Notes under the pieces: generated by a model
Told to the model about the DNA's origin: nothing
Database searches by the model: none
Seen by the model: only the letters and a program-made list of their open reading frames with translations
Part shown: one piece after another, positions 1-8,613 of the stretch
Numbering within the stretch: position 1 is the stretch's first letter
Layout: each line of letters starts with the position of its first letter
DNA from: Mycolicibacterium bacteremicum
GTDB taxonomy: Bacteria; Actinomycetota; Actinomycetes; Mycobacteriales; Mycobacteriaceae
DNA: 64,000 bases
Assembly: GCF_943913955.1 (NCBI RefSeq)
Contig: NZ_CALUAE010000010.1
Coordinates: forward strand, 1-64,000
Direction of reading: 5' to 3'
Program-made: the position numbers and the translations under genes

Positions 1-124
1 CGACCGAGGCCAGCGCGACCTGACCGGTCACCGCACCCGACGCCGGATTCGTCACCGGCGCAGTGGTATCGGAGCTGCCGGTGAAGATGTCGTTGTTGAC
101 CCAGTGGGAGATGGTCTTGCTCAT
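1..124 (-). CDS. iolA: Methylmalonate-semialdehyde dehydrogenase (CoA-acylating), N-terminal fragment
   Basis: Only the first 41 codons are inside the window; the gene continues past the left edge. The start is the ATG at 124-122, 5 nt after the iolH stop, with GGAAAG upstream as ribosome site. The peptide begins MSKTISHWVNND and contains APVTNPASGAVTGQVALAS, which is the characteristic N-terminus of MmsA/IolA aldehyde dehydrogenases (recalled family pattern). In inositol catabolism this NAD-dependent enzyme converts malonate semialdehyde, released by the aldolase step, to acetyl-CoA. It is the last visible gene of the leftward iol operon. The catalytic Cys region is not in view, so the identity rests on the N-terminus and context. 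Confidence 0.85.
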   Translation of the reverse strand, partial: MSKTISHWVNNDIFTGSSDTTAPVTNPASGAVTGQVALASV

Positions 125-129
125 GTCAG

Positions 130-1005
130 TTACTTTCCGTACTTCGCGACGTAGTCGGTCATGGTCTTGAGTTGGTAGCGGGACACCTCGTGGGCGGTTT
201 CGTCCTCGGCGAAGACCGAGGACACCATCACCGTGTCGTCGCGGTCGTAGAAGCCGAGTTCGGCCAGGCCCCCGAAGAATTCGTCCCAGTTGATGTCACC
301 ATCGCCGATCTTGAGGTGCTGATGTACCCGTACCGGGTTGCCCGGCGGGTTGGTGATGTAGCGCAGGCCGTGGCTGCGGTGGTGATCCATGGTGTCGGCC
401 ACGTGCACCAGGCGCAGCAAGTCGGCGGCGGCGCGCATGATCTCGGCCATGTTGCCGCCCATGTGGTAGCTGTGGCAGGCGACGTACACCATGCCGATGT
501 TGGGGGAGTTCACGCCGCGGATGATGCGCACCGCCTCCAGGCCGTCCTCGACGAAATCGTCGGGGTGCGGGTCGATCCGGACGTCGATGCCCTCGCGCTC
601 GATGATGGGCAGCAGCTCCTCCATGGACCGGAAGAAGGCACGTTCGGACTCCTCCGCCTTCTCGGGCCGGCCGGAGAACTCGGTGTTGATCACGTTCACC
701 CCGAGGTCCACGGTGATCTGGATGACCCGCTTCCAGTTGCGCACCGCGGCCTCCCGGGCATCCGGGTCCGGGCTGGACCAGCGCAACACCGGCAGTACCG
801 AAGCGATGCCGACACCGGCATCGGCGCAGGCCTTGCGGAACTTGGCCACCAGGTCGTCGTCGGCGCGGGGATGGTTGAAGAACGGGATGAAGTCCCGGTG
901 CGGGGTCAGCTGCAGGTACTCGTATCCCAGCTCGGCCACCACCTTCGGGAAGTCAAGCAGATCGTAATCATGGTGGAACGGAGTCGGATCCAGTGCGATC
1001 TTCAC
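130..1005 (-). CDS. iolH: IolH-family sugar phosphate isomerase/epimerase (TIM barrel)
   Basis: A 291-residue xylose-isomerase-like TIM barrel. It follows the Bacillus IolH pattern closely as I recall it: the stretches RWSSPDPDAREAAVRNWKR, GVNVINTEFSG, RSMEELLPIIEREGI, HVADTMDHH and GLRYITNPPG all have clear counterparts, and the usual length is about 290. The exact reaction of IolH is not firmly established; it is a regular member of inositol operons. The start is GTG at 1005-1003, one nucleotide after the iolG stop (TGA at 1009-1007), so translation is probably coupled. It lies between iolG and iolA in the leftward operon. Confidence 0.88.
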   Translation of the reverse strand: MKIALDPTPFHHDYDLLDFPKVVAELGYEYLQLTPHRDFIPFFNHPRADDDLVAKFRKACADAGVGIASVLPVLRWSSPDPDAREAAVRNWKRVIQITVDLGVNVINTEFSGRPEKAEESERAFFRSMEELLPIIEREGIDVRIDPHPDDFVEDGLEAVRIIRGVNSPNIGMVYVACHSYHMGGNMAEIMRAAADLLRLVHVADTMDHHRSHGLRYITNPPGNPVRVHQHLKIGDGDINWDEFFGGLAELGFYDRDDTVMVSSVFAEDETAHEVSRYQLKTMTDYVAKYGK

Positions 1006-1006
1006 G

Positions 1007-2038
1007 TCACGCCCCCGTGATGGAGGGGCGGTCGACCAGCTTCACCTCGACCGGCTGACCGGTGTTCAGCGATTCCACGCCGGCCTCGCACACCGCGGCG
1101 GCGGCGTAGCCGTCCCAGGCGGTCGGACCATCTGTGTAGTCTCCGGCGTCATCGCCGGCCTTGACCGCGTCCACCCAGCGCTGGAATTCGGTGTCGTAGG
1201 CCTGGCCGAAGCGCTCCTTGAACGACGGGGTGATCTGGCCGCCCCAGGTGCCGGGGGCACCCTTACGGACCAGGCCGACATCCAGACCGATGAAGGCGCT
1301 GCCCTTCTCGCCGACGAGTTCGGTGCGCACCTCGTAGGCGACGCCGGTGGTCACGAACACCTCGACGTCGACATGCTTGCCCGATGCCGTCTTGAAGATG
1401 GCGATCTGCGGGTCCTGCAGGCCCTGCGGCGCACCGGGATTGGCGGCGGGCCGGATGATCTGCACGGACACGATTTCCTCGTCGAACAGGAACCGTGTGA
1501 CGTCGACCTCGTGTACCAGCGAGTCCCGCACGATCATCGAGCTGTCGAAGTTCGGCGGCACGGCGGGGTTGCGGTGCACGCAGTGCAGCACCAGCGGTTC
1601 ACCGAACTCGCCGGCGTCCATCAGCGACTTCAGCTGCACGTACTCGTGGTCGAACCGGCGCATGAAACCGACCTGGATCAGCCGCTTGCCGAGCGCGGCC
1701 TCGGCCTTGACGACGGCGAGGGAGCTTTCGACATCGGTGGTCAGCGGCTTCTCGCAGAGCACCGGCTTGCCGTGCTCCAGGCAGGCCAGCAGCTGCTTCT
1801 CATGTGTCGGGCCGGGGGTGGCCAGCACCACCGCGTCCACCTCCGGATCGGCGATGGCATCGAGCGGATCGGCGATGGCCCGGCAGCCGGGGATCCCCGC
1901 GGCGATCGCCTCGGCCTTCTCGGTGAGGTAGTCGTTGACCACGACCACGCGGGCACCGGAGATGCGGGCGGTGATGCGGGCGACGTGGTCGGCGCCCATC
2001 ATTCCGACACCCAGAACTGCGATCTTCAATTCAGACAT
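1007..2038 (-). CDS. iolG: Inositol 2-dehydrogenase (Gfo/Idh/MocA family)
   Basis: 343 residues. The Rossmann motif GVGMMG is at residues 10-15, the family signature CEKP near residues 95-98, and a probable catalytic His is in VHEVD (about residue 176). The enzyme would oxidise myo-inositol to scyllo-inosose with NAD+, the first catabolic step. I chose the ATG at 2038-2036, where homology begins (MSELKIAVLG); the open frame extends 46 codons upstream but that part is out-of-frame iolE sequence. It sits 16 nt after iolE and 1 nt before iolH in the operon. Three more Gfo/Idh genes lie further right, so the split of substrates among them is inferred. This one is the best candidate for the core step because of its operon. 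Confidence 0.88.
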   Translation of the reverse strand: MSELKIAVLGVGMMGADHVARITARISGARVVVVNDYLTEKAEAIAAGIPGCRAIADPLDAIADPEVDAVVLATPGPTHEKQLLACLEHGKPVLCEKPLTTDVESSLAVVKAEAALGKRLIQVGFMRRFDHEYVQLKSLMDAGEFGEPLVLHCVHRNPAVPPNFDSSMIVRDSLVHEVDVTRFLFDEEIVSVQIIRPAANPGAPQGLQDPQIAIFKTASGKHVDVEVFVTTGVAYEVRTELVGEKGSAFIGLDVGLVRKGAPGTWGGQITPSFKERFGQAYDTEFQRWVDAVKAGDDAGDYTDGPTAWDGYAAAAVCEAGVESLNTGQPVEVKLVDRPSITGA

Positions 2039-2054
2039 GGCTTTCAAAGACTCT

Positions 2055-2975
2055 CTAGTTGAAACGGACGGAGGGGACACCACACGAACCCAGGTACGCA
2101 CTCGTGCGCTTGGCGATGGGCAGGGGAGCGTCGACCTCGCAGGGGTACATGTCCTGCTCGACGATGGCGAACACATCGATGCCCAGCTTCTCGATCTCGG
2201 CCAGCAGCGGGGGCATGTCCGGAATGCCCAGCGGCGGTTCGGTCATCGCGCCGAGCTTGACGGCCTCACCGAAGGGCAGATCCTCGGCCTCGACCTTGGC
2301 GCGGACCTCGGGATCGACCTGCTTGAGGTGCAGGTAGCCGATCCGCTCGGGGGCGCGCCGGATGATCGCGATGTTGTCGCCGCCGCAGTAGGAGATGTGG
2401 CCGGTGTCCAGGCACAGGTTCACGAACTCGCCGTCGGTGCCGTCGAGGAAGCGGTAGACGTTCTCCTCGGTGTCGACATGGCTGTCGGCGTGCGGGTGGT
2501 ATTGCGCACGGACACCGTACTTCTCGAACATCGCCTTACCCAGTTCGTTCATGCCCTGGGTCTTCTGCCGCCACTGCGCGGGGGTGAGGTTGCGATCCTC
2601 CAGCACCGCTCCGGTGGCGGGGTCACGCCACATCTCCGGGATGACGACGACATGCTTGCCGCCGACGGCGGCGGTCAGCTTGGCGACATCTTCGATCTGG
2701 GTCCACACCGAGTTCCAGGCGTCGTCCCCACGGGTCTGCGACTGATGCAGGTGCTCGAACACCGTGCCGGCCGAGAGCTTCAGTCCACGGGACCCGAGCT
2801 CGTCGAGCAGCTGCTGCGGGTCGGTGGGCAGGTAGCCATACGGGCCGAGTTCGATCCACTCGTAACCCGATTCGGCGACCTCGTCGAGGAAGCGGGTGTA
2901 CGGGGTCTGCTGCGGGTCATCCGGGAACCAGACGCCCCAGGAGTCGGGTGCGGATCCCACGAGAATTGATGACAT
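2055..2975 (-). CDS. iolE: Inosose dehydratase-like TIM-barrel enzyme (IolE)
   Basis: 306 residues, with the start at ATG 2975-2973 and a strong GAAGGAAA ribosome site. The protein has the xylose-isomerase-like barrel: an N-terminal PDSWGVW strand, a WIELGPYGYLPTD segment, a metal-site segment NLCLDTGHISYCGGD and a C-terminal FAIVEQDMYP strand carrying a metal-ligand Glu. IolE dehydrates scyllo-inosose to 3D-(3,5/4)-trihydroxycyclohexane-1,2-dione, the substrate of the IolD enzyme encoded just upstream (14-nt gap). A second related enzyme is encoded at 19908-20783. Operon position makes this copy the more likely dehydratase, but an inosose isomerase role (IolI) cannot be excluded from sequence alone. 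Confidence 0.8.
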   Translation of the reverse strand: MSSILVGSAPDSWGVWFPDDPQQTPYTRFLDEVAESGYEWIELGPYGYLPTDPQQLLDELGSRGLKLSAGTVFEHLHQSQTRGDDAWNSVWTQIEDVAKLTAAVGGKHVVVIPEMWRDPATGAVLEDRNLTPAQWRQKTQGMNELGKAMFEKYGVRAQYHPHADSHVDTEENVYRFLDGTDGEFVNLCLDTGHISYCGGDNIAIIRRAPERIGYLHLKQVDPEVRAKVEAEDLPFGEAVKLGAMTEPPLGIPDMPPLLAEIEKLGIDVFAIVEQDMYPCEVDAPLPIAKRTSAYLGSCGVPSVRFN

Positions 2976-2989
2976 TGCGGTGTTTCCTT

Positions 2990-4939
2990 CTAACGATCGG
3001 ACGGACGGAGCAGGGGGCGCTGTACTTTCTTCCAGTCCGCATACCTCTGGTAGGCGGTCTGGGTGGACTCCAGGGTGGAGGTCTCGCTGACGGGGACGTC
3101 CCACCAGGAGAAGCTGTCCGGGGCGTAGATCCGCGGGTCGGTCTCGACGTAGATCACCGTGGTGACGTCAGCGGCCTTGGCGACCTTGACCGCATCCGCG
3201 AACTCCGCGGCGGTGGCCACCTTGATGACGTCGGCGCCCAGGCTCGCCGCGTTGGCGGCCAGATCCACCGGCAGCTTGTCCCCGTCGAGGCGACCCTGCG
3301 CCCCGCGGTAACGGTAGTCGGTGCCGAAGCGCTGGGAACCGAGCGACTCGGAAAGTCCACCGATGGAGGCGAATCCGTGGTTCTGCACCAGCACCGGGAT
3401 GACCTTGACGCCTTCCTGCACGGCGGTGGCGATCTCGGTGGCCATCATCAGGTAGGAGCCGTCACCGACCATGATGAACACGTCGCGGTCGGGAGCGCCC
3501 ATCCGGACCCCGATGCCGCCGGCGATCTCGTAGCCCATGCAGGAGAACCCGTACTCGACGTGGTAGCCCTTCCGGTCCCGGGTGCGCCACAGCTTGTGCA
3601 GATCACCGGGCATCGACCCGGCCGCGCAGACCACCACGTCCCGCGGATCCGACAGCGTGTTCACCAGCCCGATGACCTGGTTCTGGTTGAGCTGCACACC
3701 GTCTTCGGTGGCGTACACCGAGGACACCGTGTCGTCCCACTCTTTGGCGAGTTCGGTGACCCGGGTGCGGTATTCGTCGCTGACGGTGTAGTCGGCCAGC
3801 GCCGGCCCGAGCGCCTCGATGGCCTCGCGGGCATCGGAGACCACACTGATACCGCCCTGCTTGACCGAGTCCAGCGAGGCCACGTTGATGTTGACGAACC
3901 GCACCTCGGGATTGTTGAAGGCGGTGCGCGATGCGGACGTGAAATCGCTGTAGCGGGTGCCGATCCCGATGATCACATCGGCCTCGGAGGCCAGCGCGTT
4001 GGCGGCGGTGGTGCCGGTCGATCCGATGGCGCCGACGCTCTGCGGGTGGTCGTAGTGCAGTGATCCCTTACCGGCCTGGCTCTCGGCCACCGGGATGCCG
4101 GTCTGTGCGGCCAGCGCAGCAAGGGCTTCTTCGGCGAAGGAGTAGTGCAGGCCGCCGCCTGCCACGATCAGCGGCTTGGTGGCCGAGGCGATGACCTCGG
4201 CGGCGCGGGCGATCACCGAACGCTCGGGCAGCGGACGGGCGATGTGCCAGGTCCGTTCGGCGAACAGTGATTCCGGCCAGTCGTGTGCCTCGGCCTGGAC
4301 GTCCTGCGGGATCGACACCGTCGCCGCACCCGTCTCGACCGGATCGGTGAGCACGCGCATCGCGCCCAATAGTGCCGCCGGCAGCTGCTCGGGCCGCCAC
4401 ACCCGGTCGAAGTAGCGGGACAGCGGCTTGAACGCGTCGTTGACGGTGACATCACCGGAGGACGGCAGCTCCAGTTCCTGCAGCACGGGCGAGCTGACGC
4501 GGGTGGCGAAGGTATCCGCGGGCAGCAGCAGCACCGGGAGCCGGTTGATGGTCGCCAGCGCCGCGCCGGTGAGCATGTTGGTCGAGCCGGGACCGACGCT
4601 GGCGGTGACGGCCCAGGTCTGCAACCGGTCCTTCTGCCGGGCGTAGGCGACCGCACTGTGCACCATGGCCTGCTCGTTGCGGCCCAGCACGTACTTCAGG
4701 CCGGGTTCGCGCCCGGCTTCCAACGATTCGACCTCGTCCTGCAGCAGCGCCTGACCCAGCCCGGCCACGTTGCCGTGGCCGAAGATGCCGAAACAGCCGG
4801 CGAAGAACTTGGTGCGTTCCCCGTCGTGTTCGACGTACTGGTTGGCGAGGAACCGGATGGTGGCCTGGGCCACGGTGAGCCGCACGGTTGCCTCGGTGTC
4901 GGCGTGCTTCTCGCCTCCCTTCGGGGCGGTGGAAACCAT
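2990..4939 (-). CDS. iolD: 3D-(3,5/4)-trihydroxycyclohexane-1,2-dione hydrolase (ThDP enzyme)
   Basis: 649 residues, a ThDP-dependent enzyme of the acetolactate synthase fold. The Pyr domain carries the conserved activating Glu (E89 in LGRNEQAMVH), the central domain contains GIGTRYSDFT, and the PP domain has the cofactor motif beginning GDGSYLMM at about residue 492. It hydrolytically opens the cyclohexane-dione ring to 5-deoxyglucuronate. A GTG at 4945 is in frame, but AAGGAG lies 7 nt before the ATG at 4939, so ATG is preferred. The gene start overlaps the iolB stop region, indicating translational coupling. The length is normal for the family. Confidence 0.93.
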   Translation of the reverse strand: MVSTAPKGGEKHADTEATVRLTVAQATIRFLANQYVEHDGERTKFFAGCFGIFGHGNVAGLGQALLQDEVESLEAGREPGLKYVLGRNEQAMVHSAVAYARQKDRLQTWAVTASVGPGSTNMLTGAALATINRLPVLLLPADTFATRVSSPVLQELELPSSGDVTVNDAFKPLSRYFDRVWRPEQLPAALLGAMRVLTDPVETGAATVSIPQDVQAEAHDWPESLFAERTWHIARPLPERSVIARAAEVIASATKPLIVAGGGLHYSFAEEALAALAAQTGIPVAESQAGKGSLHYDHPQSVGAIGSTGTTAANALASEADVIIGIGTRYSDFTSASRTAFNNPEVRFVNINVASLDSVKQGGISVVSDAREAIEALGPALADYTVSDEYRTRVTELAKEWDDTVSSVYATEDGVQLNQNQVIGLVNTLSDPRDVVVCAAGSMPGDLHKLWRTRDRKGYHVEYGFSCMGYEIAGGIGVRMGAPDRDVFIMVGDGSYLMMATEIATAVQEGVKVIPVLVQNHGFASIGGLSESLGSQRFGTDYRYRGAQGRLDGDKLPVDLAANAASLGADVIKVATAAEFADAVKVAKAADVTTVIYVETDPRIYAPDSFSWWDVPVSETSTLESTQTAYQRYADWKKVQRPLLRPSDR

Positions 4940-4941
4940 GG

Positions 4942-5811
4942 TCACACTCCTTGGGTCTTGCGCATCGGCAGGCGCGGGTCGATTTCCTGGTGTTCCCAGC
5001 TGCCGCGCAGCCAGGTGTGGTCGGGGTTGTCGCAGATCAGCCAGGCCCGGTCGGGTCCGGATCCGGCCATCACGTTCAGGTAGTACATGTGGTGGCCGGG
5101 GGCGGCGATGGAGGGGCCGTGGTAGCCGTGCGGTACCAGCACGACGTCACCGGAGCGGACCTCCTCGAGCACCTCGATGGGCCGTTCGGGGGTGCCGAAC
5201 ACCCGGTGATATCCGAATCCCGGTGTGCCGGCCGGACTGTCGTCGATCTCGAAGTAGTAGATCTCTTCGAGTTGCGTTTCGACATCGCTGTTCTCGTCAT
5301 GCTTGTGGGCCGGGTAGCTCGACCAGTTGCCACCGGGGGTGATGACCTCGCAGGCGATCAGCGAGTCCGCCTCGAACGTCGTGGCCGTCCCGAAGTTGTG
5401 TACCTGCCTGCTGCAGTTGCCCGCCCCGCGCAACTCGACGGGCACATCGGCGGCCGCGACCCGGCGGTTCGGGAACGGCCGGGTGGCCCGCGCACCACAG
5501 ATGGCGATGCGACCATGCCCGGACAGGGTGTAGGTCGTGTCGATGCCGAGGTAGACCATATCGGCCGGACCGTCGAAAACCGATGCCCGCGGCGACAGTT
5601 CGAAGGTCTCGTCCCCGGCCTGCACCGATCCGCCGCCGGACAGCGGCAGGATCATCACCTCGTCGTCCCCGGTGCTGCGGGTCACCGACCCGTCCACATC
5701 GAGATCGACGACCAGCAGGCTGGACTCGGTCCAGCCGGCCGACTGCGGGGTGACATCGACGGTGTAGGGCGCGGTCGCGGACCGGGCCGGGATGTACCAC
5801 TTGCTGTTCAT
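4942..5811 (-). CDS. iolB: 5-deoxy-glucuronate isomerase
   Basis: 289 residues with the double cupin layout of IolB. The cupin metal-site segment SSYPAHKHDE is at about residues 164-173 (H169, H171), followed by LEEIYYFEI, and HGYHGPSIAAPGHHMYYLNVMAG lies near the C-terminus. It converts 5-deoxyglucuronate to 5-dehydro-2-deoxygluconate, the substrate of IolC. The start is ATG 5811-5809, one nucleotide after the stop of the preceding aldolase-like gene. The downstream end overlaps the iolD start region. Confidence 0.92.
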   Translation of the reverse strand: MNSKWYIPARSATAPYTVDVTPQSAGWTESSLLVVDLDVDGSVTRSTGDDEVMILPLSGGGSVQAGDETFELSPRASVFDGPADMVYLGIDTTYTLSGHGRIAICGARATRPFPNRRVAAADVPVELRGAGNCSRQVHNFGTATTFEADSLIACEVITPGGNWSSYPAHKHDENSDVETQLEEIYYFEIDDSPAGTPGFGYHRVFGTPERPIEVLEEVRSGDVVLVPHGYHGPSIAAPGHHMYYLNVMAGSGPDRAWLICDNPDHTWLRGSWEHQEIDPRLPMRKTQGV

Positions 5812-5812
5812 C

Positions 5813-6715
5813 TCAACGCACCAGCTTCACGGCGTTCGACACGGCCCCGGCGACATCGTCGTCGGACGGGTAGAGCAGGGTGCGCCCGACGATCAGACCC
5901 TTGACGGCCGGCAGCGCCAGCGCCTTCTCCCAACTGGCGAAAGCGGCATCGGGATCGGTCGGGTCGCCGCCCAGCAGCAGGGTCGGCATGGTCGTGGACT
6001 CCATGACGCGGTCCATCTCGTCGACGACGGGCAGCTTCATCCAGGTGTAGGCCGAGGTCGATCCGAGGCCCTGACTGATGTGCACCGATTTGATGACGGC
6101 GTCGGGGGAGAGGTCGTTGCGGACCTTGCCGTTGACGCGGGTGGACAGGAACGGTTCCAGCATGGCGATCAGCCCGTGCGCGGCCAGTTCGTCGACCGCC
6201 TGCGCGCAGGCCGCCATGGTGGCGACGGTGCCGGCGTCGTCCAGATCGATGCGGCACAACATCTTTCCGCCGTTCATCTTCGCCGCGGCGGTCGATGCCG
6301 CGGTGGCGCCGGTCATCCGGTCGTCCAGTTCGAAGCGCGCCCCGGCCAGCCCACCCCGGTTGAAGGAGGAGAACACCACCTTGTCCTCAAGCGCGCCCAG
6401 CAGGACGAGATCGTCGAGGATGTCGGCGGTGGCCAGCACCCCGTCGACGCCGGGATCGGCGAGTGCGGCGCGCAACCGGTCGAGCAGGTCGACCCGGCTG
6501 TTCATGGCGGTCGGCCGGTCCCCGACGGCGAGTGCACCGCGGGCCGGGTGGTCGGCGGCGATGATCATCAGCCGGCCGTCGCCGCGGACCGTCGGCCGTG
6601 TGGTGCGGGCCTGCCAGGCCTGCGCGACCGCGGCGGGATCGGCGGTGCGGATCTCGGTGAGGTCGGCGTAGGTTGCGGCCCGGGCAACGCCGGGGGCCGA
6701 TGCGGGACTAGACAT
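5813..6715 (-). CDS. Cgl0158-family (beta/alpha)8-barrel protein, probable aldolase of the iol pathway
   Basis: 300 residues. It resembles the deoxyribose-phosphate/class I fructose-bisphosphate aldolase-like proteins named after C. glutamicum Cgl0158, including MIIAADHPARG, VDGVLATADILDDLV, KMLCRIDLDD and PTLLLGGDPTDPD. No separate iolJ is visible and IolC is not fused to a DUF2090 aldolase domain. By position this protein is therefore the natural candidate to cleave 2-deoxy-5-keto-gluconate 6-phosphate to dihydroxyacetone phosphate and malonate semialdehyde; that is an inference. The ATG at 6715 lies 8 nt inside the end of iolC, implying coupled translation, and the stop is 1 nt from iolB. 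Confidence 0.82.
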   Translation of the reverse strand: MSSPASAPGVARAATYADLTEIRTADPAAVAQAWQARTTRPTVRGDGRLMIIAADHPARGALAVGDRPTAMNSRVDLLDRLRAALADPGVDGVLATADILDDLVLLGALEDKVVFSSFNRGGLAGARFELDDRMTGATAASTAAAKMNGGKMLCRIDLDDAGTVATMAACAQAVDELAAHGLIAMLEPFLSTRVNGKVRNDLSPDAVIKSVHISQGLGSTSAYTWMKLPVVDEMDRVMESTTMPTLLLGGDPTDPDAAFASWEKALALPAVKGLIVGRTLLYPSDDDVAGAVSNAVKLVR

Positions 6716-7727
6716 TGACGGCCTCCACAGCGGTCTGTTCGGCGAGCTCGGCCACCTCGGCGGCGGTCGGCATCGCGGTCGAGCATTCGAGGCGGGAGGC
6801 GACGATGGCGCCCGCGGCGTTGGCATAACGCAGGGTCTTCTCCAGCGACCAGCCGTGCAGCAGGCCGTGGATGAGGCTGCCGCCGAAGGCGTCTCCGGCA
6901 CCGAGGCCGTTGACCACGTCGACCTCGTTGGGTGGCACGGTCACCGAGCTGTGCCTGGTCTTGCCGAGCACACCGCGCGGGCCCTGCTTGACGATGGCCA
7001 GTTCGACGCCGAGGTCCAGCAGCGCGTCGGCGGCCTTGTGCGGGCTGGTCTCCCCGACGGCGATCTCGCACTCCTCCCGGTTGCCGACGGCGACCGTGAC
7101 GTACTGCAGGGCCTTCTGGACCTGCTCGGACGCGGCGGCCGGGGTCTCCCAGAACATCGGGCGGTAGTCGAGGTCGAGGACCGTCAGCGGCTTTCTGCCG
7201 TGCTTGTTCCCCGTCGCTTCGATCGCCCCTGAACGCGCCTCCCAGGCGGCGAAATGCGCGCTGCGGCTGGGCTCCTCGGACAATCCGGTGACCGTCGACC
7301 AGTACAACCGGGCGTCACGGACGGCGTCGGTGTCGATCTCGTCGGCGGTGATCTGTAGATCGGGGGCCGAGGGCTTGCGGTAGAAGTACAGCGGGAAGTC
7401 ATCCGGCGGGAAGATCTCGCAGAACGTGACCGGGGTGGGATATTCGCCGTGCGTCCGCACATACCGGTTGTCGACGCCGAGACGGGCCAGCTCGTTGCGC
7501 ACGTAGCGGCCGAAGGGATCGTTGCCGGCCCCCGAGATCAGCGCGGCCGTGTTGCCGAGCCGGGCGGCGGCGACCGCGACATTGGCTGCGCTGCCGCCGA
7601 GGAACTTGCCGAATGATTCGACGTCTTCGAGTCCGATGCCGGTCTGCAGGGGGTAGACGTCGACGCCGGCTCGCCCGATGGCGATCACGTCGAACGGTTC
7701 CGTGCTGGACGGTCTTTCAAAAGACAC
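6708..7727 (-). CDS. iolC: 5-dehydro-2-deoxygluconokinase (PfkB family)
   Basis: 339 residues, first gene of the leftward iol operon. PfkB motif 1 is GKFLGGSAANVAVAAARLG (about residues 40-58) and motif 2 is NGLGAGDAFGGSLIHGLL (catalytic Asp in GAGD). It phosphorylates 5-dehydro-2-deoxygluconate before aldol cleavage. The start is GTG 7727-7725 with GGGAG 6 nt upstream. The promoter and putative IolR operator lie in 7791-7813. The C-terminus overlaps the next gene by 8 nt. Unlike many proteobacterial IolC proteins it ends after the kinase domain and has no fused aldolase-like domain. Confidence 0.92.
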   Translation of the reverse strand: MSFERPSSTEPFDVIAIGRAGVDVYPLQTGIGLEDVESFGKFLGGSAANVAVAAARLGNTAALISGAGNDPFGRYVRNELARLGVDNRYVRTHGEYPTPVTFCEIFPPDDFPLYFYRKPSAPDLQITADEIDTDAVRDARLYWSTVTGLSEEPSRSAHFAAWEARSGAIEATGNKHGRKPLTVLDLDYRPMFWETPAAASEQVQKALQYVTVAVGNREECEIAVGETSPHKAADALLDLGVELAIVKQGPRGVLGKTRHSSVTVPPNEVDVVNGLGAGDAFGGSLIHGLLHGWSLEKTLRYANAAGAIVASRLECSTAMPTAAEVAELAEQTAVEAVNV

Positions 7728-7790
7728 TTCTGCTCCCAGAGATCGTGGGCGGGCTCGTCACCTAAGACTGTGCCTCGCGTCACTCGCTCA

Positions 7791-7813
7791 TGTCAATAGT
7801 TTGTCCTGACATT
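7791..7813 (-). promoter_or_regulatory. iol operon promoter with TGTCAGGACA operator
   Basis: On the minus strand a TGTCAGGACA inverted repeat (TGTC-2-GACA, 7811-7802) is followed after 5 nt by a consensus -35 TTGACA (7796-7791). The complementary reading TGTCCTGACA fits the C. glutamicum IolR consensus KGWCHTRACA as I recall it. The same 23-nt arrangement with two mismatches occurs at 14227-14249 before the ABC transporter. The divergent GntR gene starts about 70 bp away. Binding by that GntR protein is inferred. Confidence 0.72.
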
Positions 7814-7881
7814 CTAACTTTCGATCATTTTGCTCTGATTCGGTTACTCTTTTTTCTCAACAGACCCAGATCGGAGTGGAC

Positions 7882-8613
7882 GTGCCCTTAGCTGTTGAGC
7901 TCGACAGGTCCAGCCCTGTGCCCCTCTACTATCAGCTCGCCCAGGCGATCGAGGCAGCGATCCGCAACGGTGAGCTGGCCCCCGGTGACCGGTTCGAGAA
8001 CGAACTCGCGCTGGCGAGCAGGTTGGCGTTGTCCCGCCCCACCACTCGACGCGCCATCCAGGAGCTCGTCGACAAGGGTCTGCTGGTCCGCAAGCGCGGT
8101 GTCGGTACCCAGGTGGTGCAGAACCCGGTGCACCGGCGTGTCGAGCTCACCAGCCTCTTCGACGACCTCGCCAAGTCCGGTCAGGAACCCACCACCCAGC
8201 TGTTGGAGTACCACTGCGGTATCGCCGACGAGGAGATCGCTGCCGAACTCAATCTCGGCAAGGACCACGAGATCGTCACCATCCAGCGACTCCGGTGCGC
8301 CAACGGCGAACCGCTGGCCGTGATGACCAACCATCTGCCGGTCGAGATCGCGCCGGATGCCGAGGAACTCGAGGCCAGCGGTCTCTATCAGGCGTTGCGG
8401 GGCCGCGGCGTGCACATCCGGCTGGCTCGTCAGCGCATCGGCGCCAAGCCGGCCAACCGCAACGAGGCGCGGTTGCTCGACGAGAAGGCCGGCTCGCCGT
8501 TGCTGACCATGAGCCGGACGGCGTTCGACGACTCCGGCCGGGCGGTGGAATTCGGTAGTCACTGTTATCGCGCGTCCCGCTACTACTTCGAGACCACGCT
8601 CGTCGACCGCTGA
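7882..8613 (+). CDS. iolR: GntR/HutC-family transcriptional regulator, IolR candidate
   Basis: 243 residues. A GntR winged helix spans about residues 10-75 (YYQLAQAIEAAIRNGEL, SRPTTRRAIQELVDKGLLVRKRGVG), followed by a UTRA ligand-binding domain to the end (SLFDDLAKSG, TIQRLRCANGEPLAVM). GGAG at 7873-7876 is 5 nt before the GTG at 7882, which I prefer over the GTG at 7876 that overlaps the ribosome site. It is divergent from the iol operon, whose promoter carries a TGTCAGGACA site repeated before the ABC transporter, so it probably represses both in the absence of an inositol-derived inducer. The 3' end overlaps the convergent LacI gene by 31 bp. Confidence 0.82.
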   Translation: MPLAVELDRSSPVPLYYQLAQAIEAAIRNGELAPGDRFENELALASRLALSRPTTRRAIQELVDKGLLVRKRGVGTQVVQNPVHRRVELTSLFDDLAKSGQEPTTQLLEYHCGIADEEIAAELNLGKDHEIVTIQRLRCANGEPLAVMTNHLPVEIAPDAEELEASGLYQALRGRGVHIRLARQRIGAKPANRNEARLLDEKAGSPLLTMSRTAFDDSGRAVEFGSHCYRASRYYFETTLVDR

